The notes below the pieces were generated by a model. It was not told the origin of the DNA. It saw only the letters and a program-made list of their open reading frames with translations, and made no database searches. This document shows positions 8,731 to 16,607 of a stretch of DNA of 64,000 nucleotides, in pieces (positions within the stretch are counted from its first letter, which is position 1; every line of letters starts with the position of its first letter). The stretch is from Streptomyces plumbidurans (GTDB taxonomy: Bacteria; Actinomycetota; Actinomycetes; Streptomycetales; Streptomycetaceae). Position numbers and translations under genes: made by a program. The stretch spans positions 1 through 64,000 of the forward strand of contig NZ_JAFJSY010000020.1 of assembly GCF_019857225.1 (NCBI RefSeq). The letters run 5' to 3'.

Positions 8731-8770
8731 GAACGGGCTTCGCGGGGAATGGAGTTGGCGAAGCCCGTTC
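8731..8770 (+). terminator. Factor-independent-type hairpin after the protease gene
   Basis: GAACGGGCTTCGC (8731-8743) pairs perfectly with GCGAAGCCCGTTC (8758-8770), a 13-bp stem with a 14-nt loop, 19 nt after the protease stop. There is no U-tract, as is common in Streptomyces. It argues against the upstream ATG at 8749 for the next gene. Confidence 0.8.
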
Positions 8771-8793
8771 GCCATGTCGGAGGGTCCGGGGTC

Positions 8794-9600
8794 ATGAGTG
8801 ACGCGGTCGATCTGCGGGACGTGATCGAGTGCGCCGGGCGGAGGACGGTGGACGGCGGCTGTGTGGAGCGGGCGTTCCGTCTCGGTCGTGAAGTCGGCGC
8901 CGTTCCGGGGGTGTTGTGGCTGCCTTCCCCGGCCGTCGGCTCGTCGGCTCCTCCCCTGGTGCTGCTGGGACATGGCGGCAGTGGTCACAAGAGAAGCGAG
9001 CGGGTCGTGCTGTTGGGCCGGTGGTTCGCGTCGTCCGCCGGGGTGGCCGCGCTGGCGATCGACGGTCCCTATCACGGCGACCGTGTCCCCGACGGTCCGC
9101 TGTCCCCCGCGGAGTACCAGGCCCGCATCGTCGCGGAGGGGATCGGCGTCGTCCTCGATCGCATGACGGACGACTGGCGGACGTGCGTGGACTCCCTCGC
9201 GGCCCAGGGCGTCGTGGACGGTGACCGTCTCGCCTACCTCGGAATGTCGATGGCGACCCGCTTCGGCATTCCCCTGGCGGCGGCCCTCCGCGACCGGCTC
9301 CGTTGCGTCGTCCTCGGCAAGTTCGGCCTACGGCAAGGGTCCGCCCTGCACCGGGAGTTGGAGGTGCCGGAACGCGTGGCGGCGGACGCGGGCCGCATCG
9401 TCGCTCCCGCTCTGTTCCACCTTCAGTGGCGCGACGAGATCTTTCCGCACGACGGCCAGCTCGCCCTCTTCGATGCCCTTGGATCACGGGAGAAGGCACT
9501 GCTCTGCTACAACGGCGGACACAGCGAGACGGACCCCGCCGCCGTCACGCTCTGGCGTGATTTCGTGTGCCGCCGTCTTCGTGGTGCGGGCGACCGCTAA
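8794..9600 (+). CDS. Alpha/beta hydrolase (dienelactone-hydrolase-like)
   Basis: The 268-aa protein has an oxyanion region LLGHGGSGHKRS, a nucleophile elbow that reads GMSMAT rather than the common GxSxG, and a C-terminal NGGHSE carrying the likely catalytic His, with Asp in WRDEIF. This order fits an alpha/beta-fold esterase or dienelactone-hydrolase-type enzyme. The ATG at 8794 is chosen because GGAGG sits 10 nt upstream and the earlier ATG at 8749 lies inside the terminator hairpin. The substrate is unknown. Confidence 0.8.
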   Translation: MSDAVDLRDVIECAGRRTVDGGCVERAFRLGREVGAVPGVLWLPSPAVGSSAPPLVLLGHGGSGHKRSERVVLLGRWFASSAGVAALAIDGPYHGDRVPDGPLSPAEYQARIVAEGIGVVLDRMTDDWRTCVDSLAAQGVVDGDRLAYLGMSMATRFGIPLAAALRDRLRCVVLGKFGLRQGSALHRELEVPERVAADAGRIVAPALFHLQWRDEIFPHDGQLALFDALGSREKALLCYNGGHSETDPAAVTLWRDFVCRRLRGAGDR

Positions 9601-9628
9601 TTCGGTGGTGGCGGGTCGCGGCTGTGGT

Positions 9629-9643
9629 TAGCGTCGCCGTGTG
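9629..9643 (+). promoter_or_regulatory. Leaderless-type -10 box before the 9641 gene
   Basis: TAGCGT (9629-9634) lies 6 nt before GTG 9641 with no ribosome site in between. This is the TANNNT-N6-start arrangement of leaderless actinobacterial genes. Confidence 0.5.
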
Positions 9644-10600
9644 ACGTATGAGGATCCGCTGGCGTATGCGATCGGGCTCGAAGGGCTGGCGCTGCTGCGG
9701 TCGTTCACCGGTGGGCGTGACCGTGCGTTCACCGAGGCTCGGCTCGCCGAGATCCGGGAGCTGCTCGACGACGCGTCACTGGCCGGTGCGGCGGTCGATG
9801 TCGTCGACGTCGGCACGGTCGACGGCTACGAGATCTGGTCGCGGACGTACGACGGCCCCAACTCGGCGTTCGACTTCGACGAGCCGGTGATCGGGGAGAT
9901 CCTCGGCGGGCTGCCGGCCGGCGACGCTCTGGACGCCGCGTGCGGCACCGGGCGGATGGCGGCTCTGCTGGCGCCGCGCGGCCACCGGGTGGTGGGCGTG
10001 GACAGCTCGCCGGACATGCTGGCGCGGGCACGCGAACGCGTCCCCGGCGGTGACTTCAGGCCGGGCACCCTGCAAGAGCTGCCCGTGGCCGACGACTCCG
10101 TGGATCTGGTCGTCTGCTCCCTGGCCCTGACGCATGTACGCGAACTGCCGCCGGTGATGGAGGAGTTCGCGAGGGTGCTGCGCCCCGGCGGTCATCTGGT
10201 GATCTCGGACATGCATCACGAGTGGGTGGGGCGGGGCATGGTTCCGCCCGTGCGTCTGCCGGACGGGACCCGGGGCCGTCTCCAGAGCTACCGGCACCCC
10301 ACCGGTGACTACCTTCGGGCCGCGCTGCCGGTGGGGCTTCAGGTGAGGCGGTGCGAGGAGCCGCTCAATCGCACGGCGGAGGACTCGGAGAACTCCTCGG
10401 CGCGGAATGCGTCGAAGTCGCGGAATTCGTCGCGGTCGCAGAACTCGTCGGAGTCGCAGAACTCGTCGCGCCGACGCGAACCGGGGCCGTGGGAGCTCTG
10501 GCCGTGGTGTCTGGCCGACCTGGTGCCCGAGGCCGCCGAAGCGGCGAACGAGGCGGTGCCGGTGGAGGTCATCTGGCACTTCCAGCTGGCCGGAACCTGA
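9641..10600 (+). CDS. Class I SAM-dependent methyltransferase with a repeat insert
   Basis: The 319-aa protein holds a class I methyltransferase domain at about residues 85-200: motif I ALDAACGTGRMAALL, acidic VVGVDSSPDM, post-I PVADDSVDLVVCSLALTH and VLRPGGHLVISD. Residues 251-278 are a low-complexity run of Asn-Ser-Ser-rich 6-aa units coded by 18-bp DNA repeats, inserted in the variable C-terminal part. The GTG start has no ribosome site and looks leaderless. The methyl acceptor is unknown. Confidence 0.85.
   Translation: MTYEDPLAYAIGLEGLALLRSFTGGRDRAFTEARLAEIRELLDDASLAGAAVDVVDVGTVDGYEIWSRTYDGPNSAFDFDEPVIGEILGGLPAGDALDAACGTGRMAALLAPRGHRVVGVDSSPDMLARARERVPGGDFRPGTLQELPVADDSVDLVVCSLALTHVRELPPVMEEFARVLRPGGHLVISDMHHEWVGRGMVPPVRLPDGTRGRLQSYRHPTGDYLRAALPVGLQVRRCEEPLNRTAEDSENSSARNASKSRNSSRSQNSSESQNSSRRREPGPWELWPWCLADLVPEAAEAANEAVPVEVIWHFQLAGT
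10391..10474 (+). repeat. 18-bp-period tandem repeat inside the methyltransferase gene
   Basis: About four and a half degenerate units coding N-(S/A)-S-x-S-(R/Q) run without breaking the frame. The last two full units share tcgcagaactcgtcg. It looks like slippage-generated DNA tolerated in a surface loop. Confidence 0.75.
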
Positions 10601-10612
10601 ATCGGGCTCCGC

Positions 10613-11050
10613 TCAGTCACGGGCCGCAGGGATCGGCGGACGTCGTTTTCTCGGTACGGTGCCCGAGCCCGCCGCCTTCAACAGGCGGCGGAAGGTGGGG
10701 CACTGGGCGTGGCTCGGTGCGCGGCAGGCGGCCGCGTGCCGCAAGGAGTCGCGCAGGACGCCGAGTTCACGGATCGTCCTGTCCAGCTCGTCGGCCTTGG
10801 CGGCGAGCATCTCACGGTCGAGGGCCGGCTCTCCGTCCGGTGCGAACATGCGGGCGATCTCGTCGAGGGAGAACCCGGCGGTGCGCCCCAGCGCGATCAG
10901 CGCCAGCCGCTCCAGTACTCCGGGGTCGTACTGGCGGCGCAGACCCCGCCTGCCTGCCGAGGAGATCAGCCCCTTCTCCTCGTAGAAACGCAGCGTCGAT
11001 GCGGGGAGTCCGGCGCGCTGCGCCACCTCGGCGATGTCCAGCTCTGTCAT
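10613..11050 (-). CDS. MerR-family transcriptional regulator
   Basis: The 145-aa regulator has the MerR winged helix-turn-helix at residues 3-70 (LDIAEVAQRAGLPASTLRFYEEKGLI), a dimerisation helix near 75-115 and a short effector tail with C-x(8)-C (ACRAPSHAQC) that could bind metal or a thiol-reactive ligand. It is divergent from the methyltransferase gene at 11126, and a near-symmetric palindrome lies between them. MerR proteins normally activate from such shared sites, so the methyltransferase is the likely target. Confidence 0.9.
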   Translation of the reverse strand: MTELDIAEVAQRAGLPASTLRFYEEKGLISSAGRRGLRRQYDPGVLERLALIALGRTAGFSLDEIARMFAPDGEPALDREMLAAKADELDRTIRELGVLRDSLRHAAACRAPSHAQCPTFRRLLKAAGSGTVPRKRRPPIPAARD

Positions 11051-11057
11051 GCTCTTT

Positions 11058-11077
11058 ACCTCAAGTCGACTTGAAGT
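11058..11077. promoter_or_regulatory. MerR-type palindromic operator
   Basis: The perfect palindrome TCAAGTCGACTTGA (11061-11074) has one mismatched step and then two further pairs at the edges (11058-11077). Its shape resembles SoxR/MerR operators (CTCAAGT..ACTTGAG). It lies 11 bp from the regulator start and between the two divergent genes. Confidence 0.75.
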
Positions 11078-11125
11078 GGCACGGTGTCATCCCGGCCGGA
11101 GGAAGGCAAGGAGAGGGAGGCGATC

Positions 11126-11980
11126 ATGGTCAGCGCGCGCAGGAACGACGACGAGCAGGCAGCTCGCTGGAACGGACCCGGTGGCAGTGCATGGGTCGAG
11201 TTGCAGCCGGTCCTGGACGGGATGTTCAGGCCTCTGGAGACCCTGCTCGTCGATGCCGTGTCCGCGCAGAAGCCGGGCCGCGTTCTCGATGTCGGCTGCG
11301 GTGCCGGCGGTGTCACGCTGGCGCTCGCCCGGCGGCTCGGTCCCGCGAGCCGTTGCGTCGGCGTCGACATCTCCGGGCCGTTGGTCACCGCCGCTCGCGA
11401 GCGCGCCGAGCGCGAGGCCACAGCGGCGGACTTCGTGCACGCCGACGCGCAGGAGCACGCCTTCGAGCCCGCGTCCTTCGACGCCGTCGTCTCGCGCTTC
11501 GGCGTGATGTTCTTCAGCGACCCCGTCCGCGCGTTCGCCAATTTGCGTCGTGCCTCGACGGACCGGGCCCGGCTGCGGCTCATCGTGTGGCGCGGTCCTG
11601 CGGAGAACCCGTTCATGACGACGGCCCAACGCGCCGCGGCACCGCTGGTGCCGGGGCTGCCCACCCGTCGTCCGGACGAGCCGGGGCAGTTCGCCTTCGC
11701 GGATGCCGACAGGGTGCGCGGCATCCTGACGGAGGGCGGCTGGGCGGGGGTCGACCTCCGGCCGGTCGACGTCGAGTGCGTCTTGCCGGAGTCCGCGCTG
11801 CTCCGCTACATCACGCGGCTGGGTCCGGTGAGCCAGGTGCTGGGCGAGTTGGACGAGGAGACCCGCGGGCGGGTCGTCGAAACGGTCCGCGCCGCGTTCG
11901 ACCCCTTCGTCGAGGGCGAGGACGTCCGCTTCACCGCGGCCTGCTGGGTCGTCGACGCCCACGGGTCGTCCTTTCGTTGA
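11126..11980 (+). CDS. Class I SAM-dependent methyltransferase under MerR control
   Basis: The 284-aa protein has motif I VLDVGCGAGGVTLALA near residues 52-67, acidic VGVDISGPLV, post-I ASFDAVVSRFGVMFF and a C-terminal helical part. The sequence type is that of UbiE/arsenite- and small-molecule methyltransferases, but the Cys triad of arsenite methyltransferases is absent. The ATG at 11126 is selected because GGGAGG lies 6 nt upstream. The divergent MerR gene suggests induction by a toxic small molecule. Confidence 0.85.
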   Translation: MVSARRNDDEQAARWNGPGGSAWVELQPVLDGMFRPLETLLVDAVSAQKPGRVLDVGCGAGGVTLALARRLGPASRCVGVDISGPLVTAARERAEREATAADFVHADAQEHAFEPASFDAVVSRFGVMFFSDPVRAFANLRRASTDRARLRLIVWRGPAENPFMTTAQRAAAPLVPGLPTRRPDEPGQFAFADADRVRGILTEGGWAGVDLRPVDVECVLPESALLRYITRLGPVSQVLGELDEETRGRVVETVRAAFDPFVEGEDVRFTAACWVVDAHGSSFR

Positions 11981-12052
11981 TCCAGACGCCCTTTCCCGGA
12001 CCCCCACCGCTGTCGCATAGTGAGGGTTCGGTTCTCCGGGGTGAGGAACAGG

Positions 12053-12763
12053 ATGACGAGCAAGCAGGCCCTGATCGTGCGCGGCGGCTGGGAGGGGCAC
12101 CAGCCCGTCCAGGCAACGGAGTTGTTCCTGCCGTTCCTCGAACGCAGCGGTTTCACCGTACGGGTCGAGGAGAAGACCGATGTCTACGCCGATGCCGACG
12201 CGATGGCCGGCACGGATCTCGTGGTGCAGTGCATCTCGATGTCGGAGATCACCCCCGAGCAGCTGTCCGGACTGACCGCGGCGATCGAGGCGGGCACCGG
12301 CTTCACCGGCTGGCACGGCGGCATCGTCGACTCCTTCCGAGCCTCCTCCGACTATCTCCACCTGGTGGGTGGCCAGTTCGCGACGCACCCCGGCATCGAG
12401 CCGTGCGAGCGCCGCGGGGAGGCGGAGGACTACTTTCTGCCGTACGTCGTCAACATCACCGACCTCGGCCGCGAACACCCTGTCACCGCGGGCATCGAGG
12501 ACTTCGAGCTGCGCACCGAGCAGTACTGGGTGCTGCACGACGACCTGATCGACGTCCTGGCCACCACCACGCATCCGGCCCGCTCGTGGCAGCCCTGGCA
12601 CCGGCCCGTCACGGCGCCGGCGATCTGGACCCGGCAGTGGGGCGCCGGGCGGATCGTGGTGACGACGCCCGGGCACAGCCTGGACGTCCTGGAGCACCCG
12701 AGCGTGCGTACGGTCATCGAGAGGGGCATGCTGTGGGCGACGCGCACCGCATCGGCGTCGTAG
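12053..12763 (+). CDS. ThuA-domain protein
   Basis: The 236-aa protein is a complete ThuA (trehalose-utilisation-like) domain with a glutamine-amidotransferase-like fold: ALIVRGGWEGH at the start, GTGFTGWHGG in the middle, then a late WGAGRIVVTTPGHS. ThuA with a Gfo/Idh oxidoreductase is a recurring sugar-modification pair. Rhizobial ThuA/ThuB act with 3-keto sugars, but this substrate is unknown. ATG 12053 follows GAGGA at 6-nt spacing. The 3' end overlaps the next gene by 31 bp. Confidence 0.88.
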   Translation: MTSKQALIVRGGWEGHQPVQATELFLPFLERSGFTVRVEEKTDVYADADAMAGTDLVVQCISMSEITPEQLSGLTAAIEAGTGFTGWHGGIVDSFRASSDYLHLVGGQFATHPGIEPCERRGEAEDYFLPYVVNITDLGREHPVTAGIEDFELRTEQYWVLHDDLIDVLATTTHPARSWQPWHRPVTAPAIWTRQWGAGRIVVTTPGHSLDVLEHPSVRTVIERGMLWATRTASAS

Positions 12764-13854
12764 GTCTCGGAGTCATCTCCCGCGCCTACCTGGACACGCT
12801 CGTCGGCCATCCCTCCGTACGCGTCACCGCGGTCGCCGACCTCGACGCCACCCGGTCGGCCGCGGTCGCCGACGAGCTGCCCGGCGTGGCGGCTCAGTCC
12901 GTGGAGGAGCTGCTGAGCAGCCCGGACGTGGACACGGTGCTGAACCTCACCGTTCCCGCGGCCCACGCCGAGATCGCCCTCGGTGCCATCGCCCGCGGGA
13001 AGAACGTCTACGGGGAGAAGCCGCTCGCCGCCACCCTCGCCGACGCGCACACCGTCATGGCGGCCGCCGCGAAGGCGGGAGTCGCCGTGGGGTGCGCCCC
13101 GGACACCGTGCTGGGCACCGGGATCCAGACGGCGCGGGCCGCGGTGGAGGCGGGGACCATCGGTCGCCCGCTGTCGGCGTCGGCGGTGATGGTCACGCCG
13201 GGGCACGAACGCTGGCACCCCCAGCCCGACTTCTACTACGCGCCCGGCGGCGGCCCCCTGCTCGACATGGGGCCGTACTATCTCGCCTCCCTCGTCCACC
13301 TGCTGGGCCCGGTGCGTGCCGTGACCGGAGCGTCCAGCCGGCTGCGCGGCGAGCGGGTCATCGGCTCCGGCCCGCGCACGGGCGAGCGGATCCCGGTCGA
13401 GGTGGACACGCATGTCTCCGGGATTCTGGAGCACACGAGCGGGGCCCTTACGACGATCACGACCAGCTTCGACGGGGTGGCCACGACGGCCGCGCCGATC
13501 GAGGTCCACGGCGAGACGGGCACCCTCGCGGTGCCGGACCCGAACGGGTTCGACGGCGAGGTGCGCCTCTTCGCGCTCGGCGCGGAGCAATGGACCACGC
13601 TCGCGCCGTCGGCGGGCTACGCGGGCGGCTCGCGCGGCGTCGGCCTGCTGGACTTCATCGCCGCGAACGGCGAACGCGGCCCCCGCGCGAGCGGCGATCT
13701 GGCCCTGCACGTGCTGGACACGATGACCGCCCTCCTGCGTTCCTCCGCCGAAGGCCGCCGCATCGAGCTGACGACGTCGACACCGCCGCCCGCCCCGGTT
13801 CCCTATACGACGGTGGAGGAGTGGAGGGAGCGGGCCTGGCCCGTGCCGCGGTGA
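12733..13854 (+). CDS. Gfo/Idh/MocA family oxidoreductase (ThuB-like partner)
   Basis: The 373-aa enzyme begins at GTG 12733 (GAGGGG immediately upstream), inside the end of the ThuA gene. It has a Rossmann start RIGVVGLGVISRAY, the GEKPLA active-site motif near residue 96, and GGGPLLDMGPYYLASL, typical of the C-terminal Gfo/Idh domain. The very long open frame upstream of the GTG is non-coding shadow. Overlap with ThuA implies coupled expression and a joint reaction on a sugar or its 3-keto form. Confidence 0.9.
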   Translation: MGDAHRIGVVGLGVISRAYLDTLVGHPSVRVTAVADLDATRSAAVADELPGVAAQSVEELLSSPDVDTVLNLTVPAAHAEIALGAIARGKNVYGEKPLAATLADAHTVMAAAAKAGVAVGCAPDTVLGTGIQTARAAVEAGTIGRPLSASAVMVTPGHERWHPQPDFYYAPGGGPLLDMGPYYLASLVHLLGPVRAVTGASSRLRGERVIGSGPRTGERIPVEVDTHVSGILEHTSGALTTITTSFDGVATTAAPIEVHGETGTLAVPDPNGFDGEVRLFALGAEQWTTLAPSAGYAGGSRGVGLLDFIAANGERGPRASGDLALHVLDTMTALLRSSAEGRRIELTTSTPPPAPVPYTTVEEWRERAWPVPR

Positions 13855-13860
13855 ACAGGG

Positions 13861-13890
13861 CCCCGGGCCAGGGCGCACGTCGGCCCGGGG
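13861..13890. terminator. Bidirectional terminator hairpin
   Basis: CCCCGGGCC (13861-13869) pairs with GGCCCGGGG (13882-13890) over a 12-nt loop, between the convergent oxidoreductase and phosphatase genes. Confidence 0.65.
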
Positions 13891-13912
13891 AGCCGTACGT
13901 CCACCGCAGACC

Positions 13913-15112
13913 TCAGGCGACCTCCGCGGCCACGTCCCTGCCGTCGGGCTCGGTCGTGGGCGCCATCTCCTCCGTAGGTGCGGGCTTGCGGATCAGGAGT
14001 AGGGCCGCGTCGTCGTGGAGGCGGCCGCCGACGTGGGCGAGGAGTTCGTCGTGGAGGGCGCCGAGGGTGTGGGCCGGGTCGTCGCAGACATGGCGGGCGA
14101 GGCCCTCGTCGAGCGAGTAGAAGGCTCGGCCGCCGTCGCGGGCCTCGGTGACGCCGTCGGTGTAGAGCAGCAGCTGGTCGCCGTCGGCGAAGGGCAGCAC
14201 CTGGAGGCGGGGGATGTGATCGGTGAGGGCGCGCAAGCCGAGGGGCGGGGCGGGCTGCTCGGGCTCCACGGCCTCGACGCCGCCGGACTCACGCACCAGC
14301 AGCGGCGGCGTGTGTCCGCAGTTGACCATCTCCAGCTGCCCCGACCGCGGGTATCCGGCGACCACGGCGGTGACGAAGTCGTCGCTGCCGAGGTTGCGGG
14401 CGAGGCTGCGCTCGATGCGCTCGACGACGGTGAGGAGGTCGGGTTCGTCGTAGGCGGCCTCACGGAAGACGCCCAGCACCAGCGCGGCGGTCCCCACGGC
14501 CGGCAACCCCTTGCCGCGTACGTCGCCGACGATCAGCCGTACCCCGTACGGCGTGGGGATGAGTGCGTACAGATCGCCGCCGATACGGGCCTCGGCCGCC
14601 GCGGCGCTGTAGCGGACGGCCACCTGGAAGGGGCCGACGGTCGCCGGGACCGGCTTGAGCAGGGCGTGCTGGGCGGTCTCCGCGACCGAGCGCACGGCGG
14701 CGAGGACCCGCTCGCGGTAGGCGCGCAGTCCGCTGGCCAGGGCGCTCGCGAGGGTCACGGCCGCCAGGGCGGACAGCAGGGCCGCGAGTTCCTGGCCGGG
14801 CACACCGTCGCGGGCGCCGAGGATAGCGCCGAGCCCCGCGGCGAGGAGGCCGACGCACAGAACGCCGCGCGGCCCGTTGGTGGTGGCGGCCAGGGCGGGC
14901 CCGGCGGCGAGCATGGGCAGCCATACCATCCCGGCACCGCCGGCCATGTCCACGAGCACGATCACGGCGACGATCAGCACCGGCAGCGCGGGCGCCCAGG
15001 CGGTCAGCCGCGCCAGGCCGCGCCTGCGGGCCGAGCCCTCGGGACCGGCCGCTCGGTTCCTGGACGACCAAATGGGGAGGCGGCCGCCGTCCTGCGCTCG
15101 GGCGTGGCTCAT
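13913..15112 (-). CDS. Membrane-anchored PP2C/SpoIIE-type serine phosphatase
   Basis: The 399-aa protein has four to five N-terminal transmembrane segments (about residues 32-140) and a C-terminal SpoIIE/PP2C domain: RIGGDLYALIPT, VGDVRGKGLPAV and LLLYTDGVTEARD supply the conserved metal-binding Asp residues, followed by DDAALLLIR. Such phosphatases dephosphorylate anti-anti-sigma factors in stress or developmental switches. ATG 15112 has GAGGA upstream. No kinase or antagonist gene is adjacent, so its partner is elsewhere. Confidence 0.92.
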   Translation of the reverse strand: MSHARAQDGGRLPIWSSRNRAAGPEGSARRRGLARLTAWAPALPVLIVAVIVLVDMAGGAGMVWLPMLAAGPALAATTNGPRGVLCVGLLAAGLGAILGARDGVPGQELAALLSALAAVTLASALASGLRAYRERVLAAVRSVAETAQHALLKPVPATVGPFQVAVRYSAAAAEARIGGDLYALIPTPYGVRLIVGDVRGKGLPAVGTAALVLGVFREAAYDEPDLLTVVERIERSLARNLGSDDFVTAVVAGYPRSGQLEMVNCGHTPPLLVRESGGVEAVEPEQPAPPLGLRALTDHIPRLQVLPFADGDQLLLYTDGVTEARDGGRAFYSLDEGLARHVCDDPAHTLGALHDELLAHVGGRLHDDAALLLIRKPAPTEEMAPTTEPDGRDVAAEVA

Positions 15113-15287
15113 GTGTTGTTCTCTGTCCTCTTCTACGAAACGGCACAAGGGCGTGTTCTGCGTACGGCACAAGGGCATGCGGATGCGGCCCCCCAGCGGC
15201 GCAGCCGTCGGTCGTCGACTCACCCAGGCCCAGGAGCATCACGACGAAATGCCCGTTTCAACCAGGAAACGGTGCGACCTCGGGCCC

Positions 15288-16061
15288 TCACAAGAAGAGG
15301 GTTTTCATAGTGAGCGACAGCCCCCTGGTCACCCGGTTCGCGGTCGGGATAAGCCGCCTGCGGACCTCCGGCATCCGGGACAGCCGCTCGACCGGCAGGG
15401 AGACGCCGAGCGAACCCAGCGTGTCCCCGCTGTAGACGGGCACGGCGACACAGACCGTACCCAGGGAGTACTCCTCCAGGTCCATGACCGCGGGGGCCTC
15501 GGGCGAGGCGTCCAACCTCCGCAGCAGTTCCGGCGTGCTGGTGATCGTCCGTGGGGTGAGGTCGGCGAGGTGGTGCCGGGAGAGGTAGTCCCTGCGGGCG
15601 TCCTCGTCCAGTTCCCGCAGCACGGACTTGCCCAGGGCGGTCGCGTGTCCCGCGTCCTCGAATCCCACCCACAGATCGACGCGGGGCGCCCGGGGACTGT
15701 CCACGATCTCGGCGACACGGATCTCGCCGTCCTCGTAGAAGGTGAGGTACGCGGCGGCCGCGAGTCCGTCGCGCAGTGCGGCGAGTGTGGGGCGCACCCG
15801 GCTGAGCAGTGTCTGGGCACGGCCAGTGGTCCGCAGTGTCTGCATCCGGTCGCCGAGGACGAATCCGCCGTCGTCGAGCTTGCGCAGATATCCGTCGTGG
15901 ACCAGCGTGCGCAGCAAATGGTAGGCGGTGGCCAGGGGCAGCCCCGTCTCACGTGCCAGCTGCTTCGCCGGCGCGCCGTTCTCGTGCGCGCTCACCGCCT
16001 CCAGCAGGCGGAAGGCCCGCTGGACGGACGTGATCAGCGTCGGGCCCTCGCGCCCACCCAT
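15288..16061 (-). CDS. IclR-family transcriptional regulator
   Basis: The 257-aa protein has an N-terminal winged helix (SVQRAFRLLEAVSAHENGAPAKQLA and LPLATAYHLLRTL) and a C-terminal IclR ligand-binding domain (DLWVGFEDAGHATALGKSVL, later SLGVSLPVERL). IclR proteins often control aromatic or sugar-acid catabolism, and the FAD monooxygenase at 16608 is a plausible target. ATG 16061 is preferred; the longer frame upstream runs through the hairpin at 16140-16175. Confidence 0.9.
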   Translation of the reverse strand: MGGREGPTLITSVQRAFRLLEAVSAHENGAPAKQLARETGLPLATAYHLLRTLVHDGYLRKLDDGGFVLGDRMQTLRTTGRAQTLLSRVRPTLAALRDGLAAAAYLTFYEDGEIRVAEIVDSPRAPRVDLWVGFEDAGHATALGKSVLRELDEDARRDYLSRHHLADLTPRTITSTPELLRRLDASPEAPAVMDLEEYSLGTVCVAVPVYSGDTLGSLGVSLPVERLSRMPEVRRRLIPTANRVTRGLSLTMKTLFL

Positions 16062-16139
16062 GGTTCCAGCGTGCGCCCGCCGCACCGAGGGGGCAACGCG
16101 GGGCAGGTCCGCACCGGACCTCGGCTCCTGTCCGCAACA

Positions 16140-16175
16140 CAATGCCGGAACGGGAGTTGTCCCGTTCCGGCATTG
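16140..16175 (-). terminator. Perfect 16-bp terminator hairpin
   Basis: A 16-bp perfect stem (16140-16155 with 16160-16175) and a 4-nt GTTG loop lie between the small secreted-protein gene and the IclR gene. It ends the 16448-16218 transcript and keeps it out of the regulator. Confidence 0.85.
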
Positions 16176-16217
16176 CGCCGACCGCGGCCGCACCGGGCGA
16201 TGCGCCGCGCGATCCGG

Positions 16218-16448
16218 CTACTTGGTGGCGAACGGAACGAAGAACGGGCTGAGGTCGATCTCGTACTTGAAGCTCTCCTGCGACGCGGGCTTGGTGGTGT
16301 CGCTCTTTCCCACGGTCGAGGCCGGGAAGGTCACGAAGCCGCTCTGCTGGGGGCCGTCGGTGTCATCGGCGAAACCGACACCGACACTGAGCACGGACAG
16401 ACCCGCGACGACGGCGGACACAACGGCAGCGCGCTGGAACTTGCGCAT
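16218..16448 (-). CDS. Small secreted protein of unknown function
   Basis: The 76-aa product has a clear Sec signal peptide (MRKFQ, hydrophobic core, VGFA then DD) with likely cleavage after residue 27, leaving about 49 polar residues ending DLSPFFVPFATK. It has no cysteine, so it is not a chaplin or disulfide peptide. An AAAGGG ribosome site and a perfect downstream terminator show it is a self-contained gene. I do not recognise the mature sequence. Confidence 0.75.
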   Translation of the reverse strand: MRKFQRAAVVSAVVAGLSVLSVGVGFADDTDGPQQSGFVTFPASTVGKSDTTKPASQESFKYEIDLSPFFVPFATK

Positions 16449-16607
16449 TGATTCGACCCTTTCTCATCTGGGCATGAGGCCCCGGAAGAACTACTTAATG
16501 TGAGCATATACACGCAATACGTAGTAATAGGGCAAGGCGCCACGGCCGACCCGGCCGGAGATACCCGGAAGTACCCGGAAATACCGTGTGCGAAGTGAGG
16601 TCGTGCC

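Noticed and set aside
10351..12732. Long open frame running into the Gfo/Idh gene
   Set aside because: It is antisense or out of frame to three well-supported genes and reads as Arg/Gly-rich shadow; only the part from GTG 12733 has family motifs.
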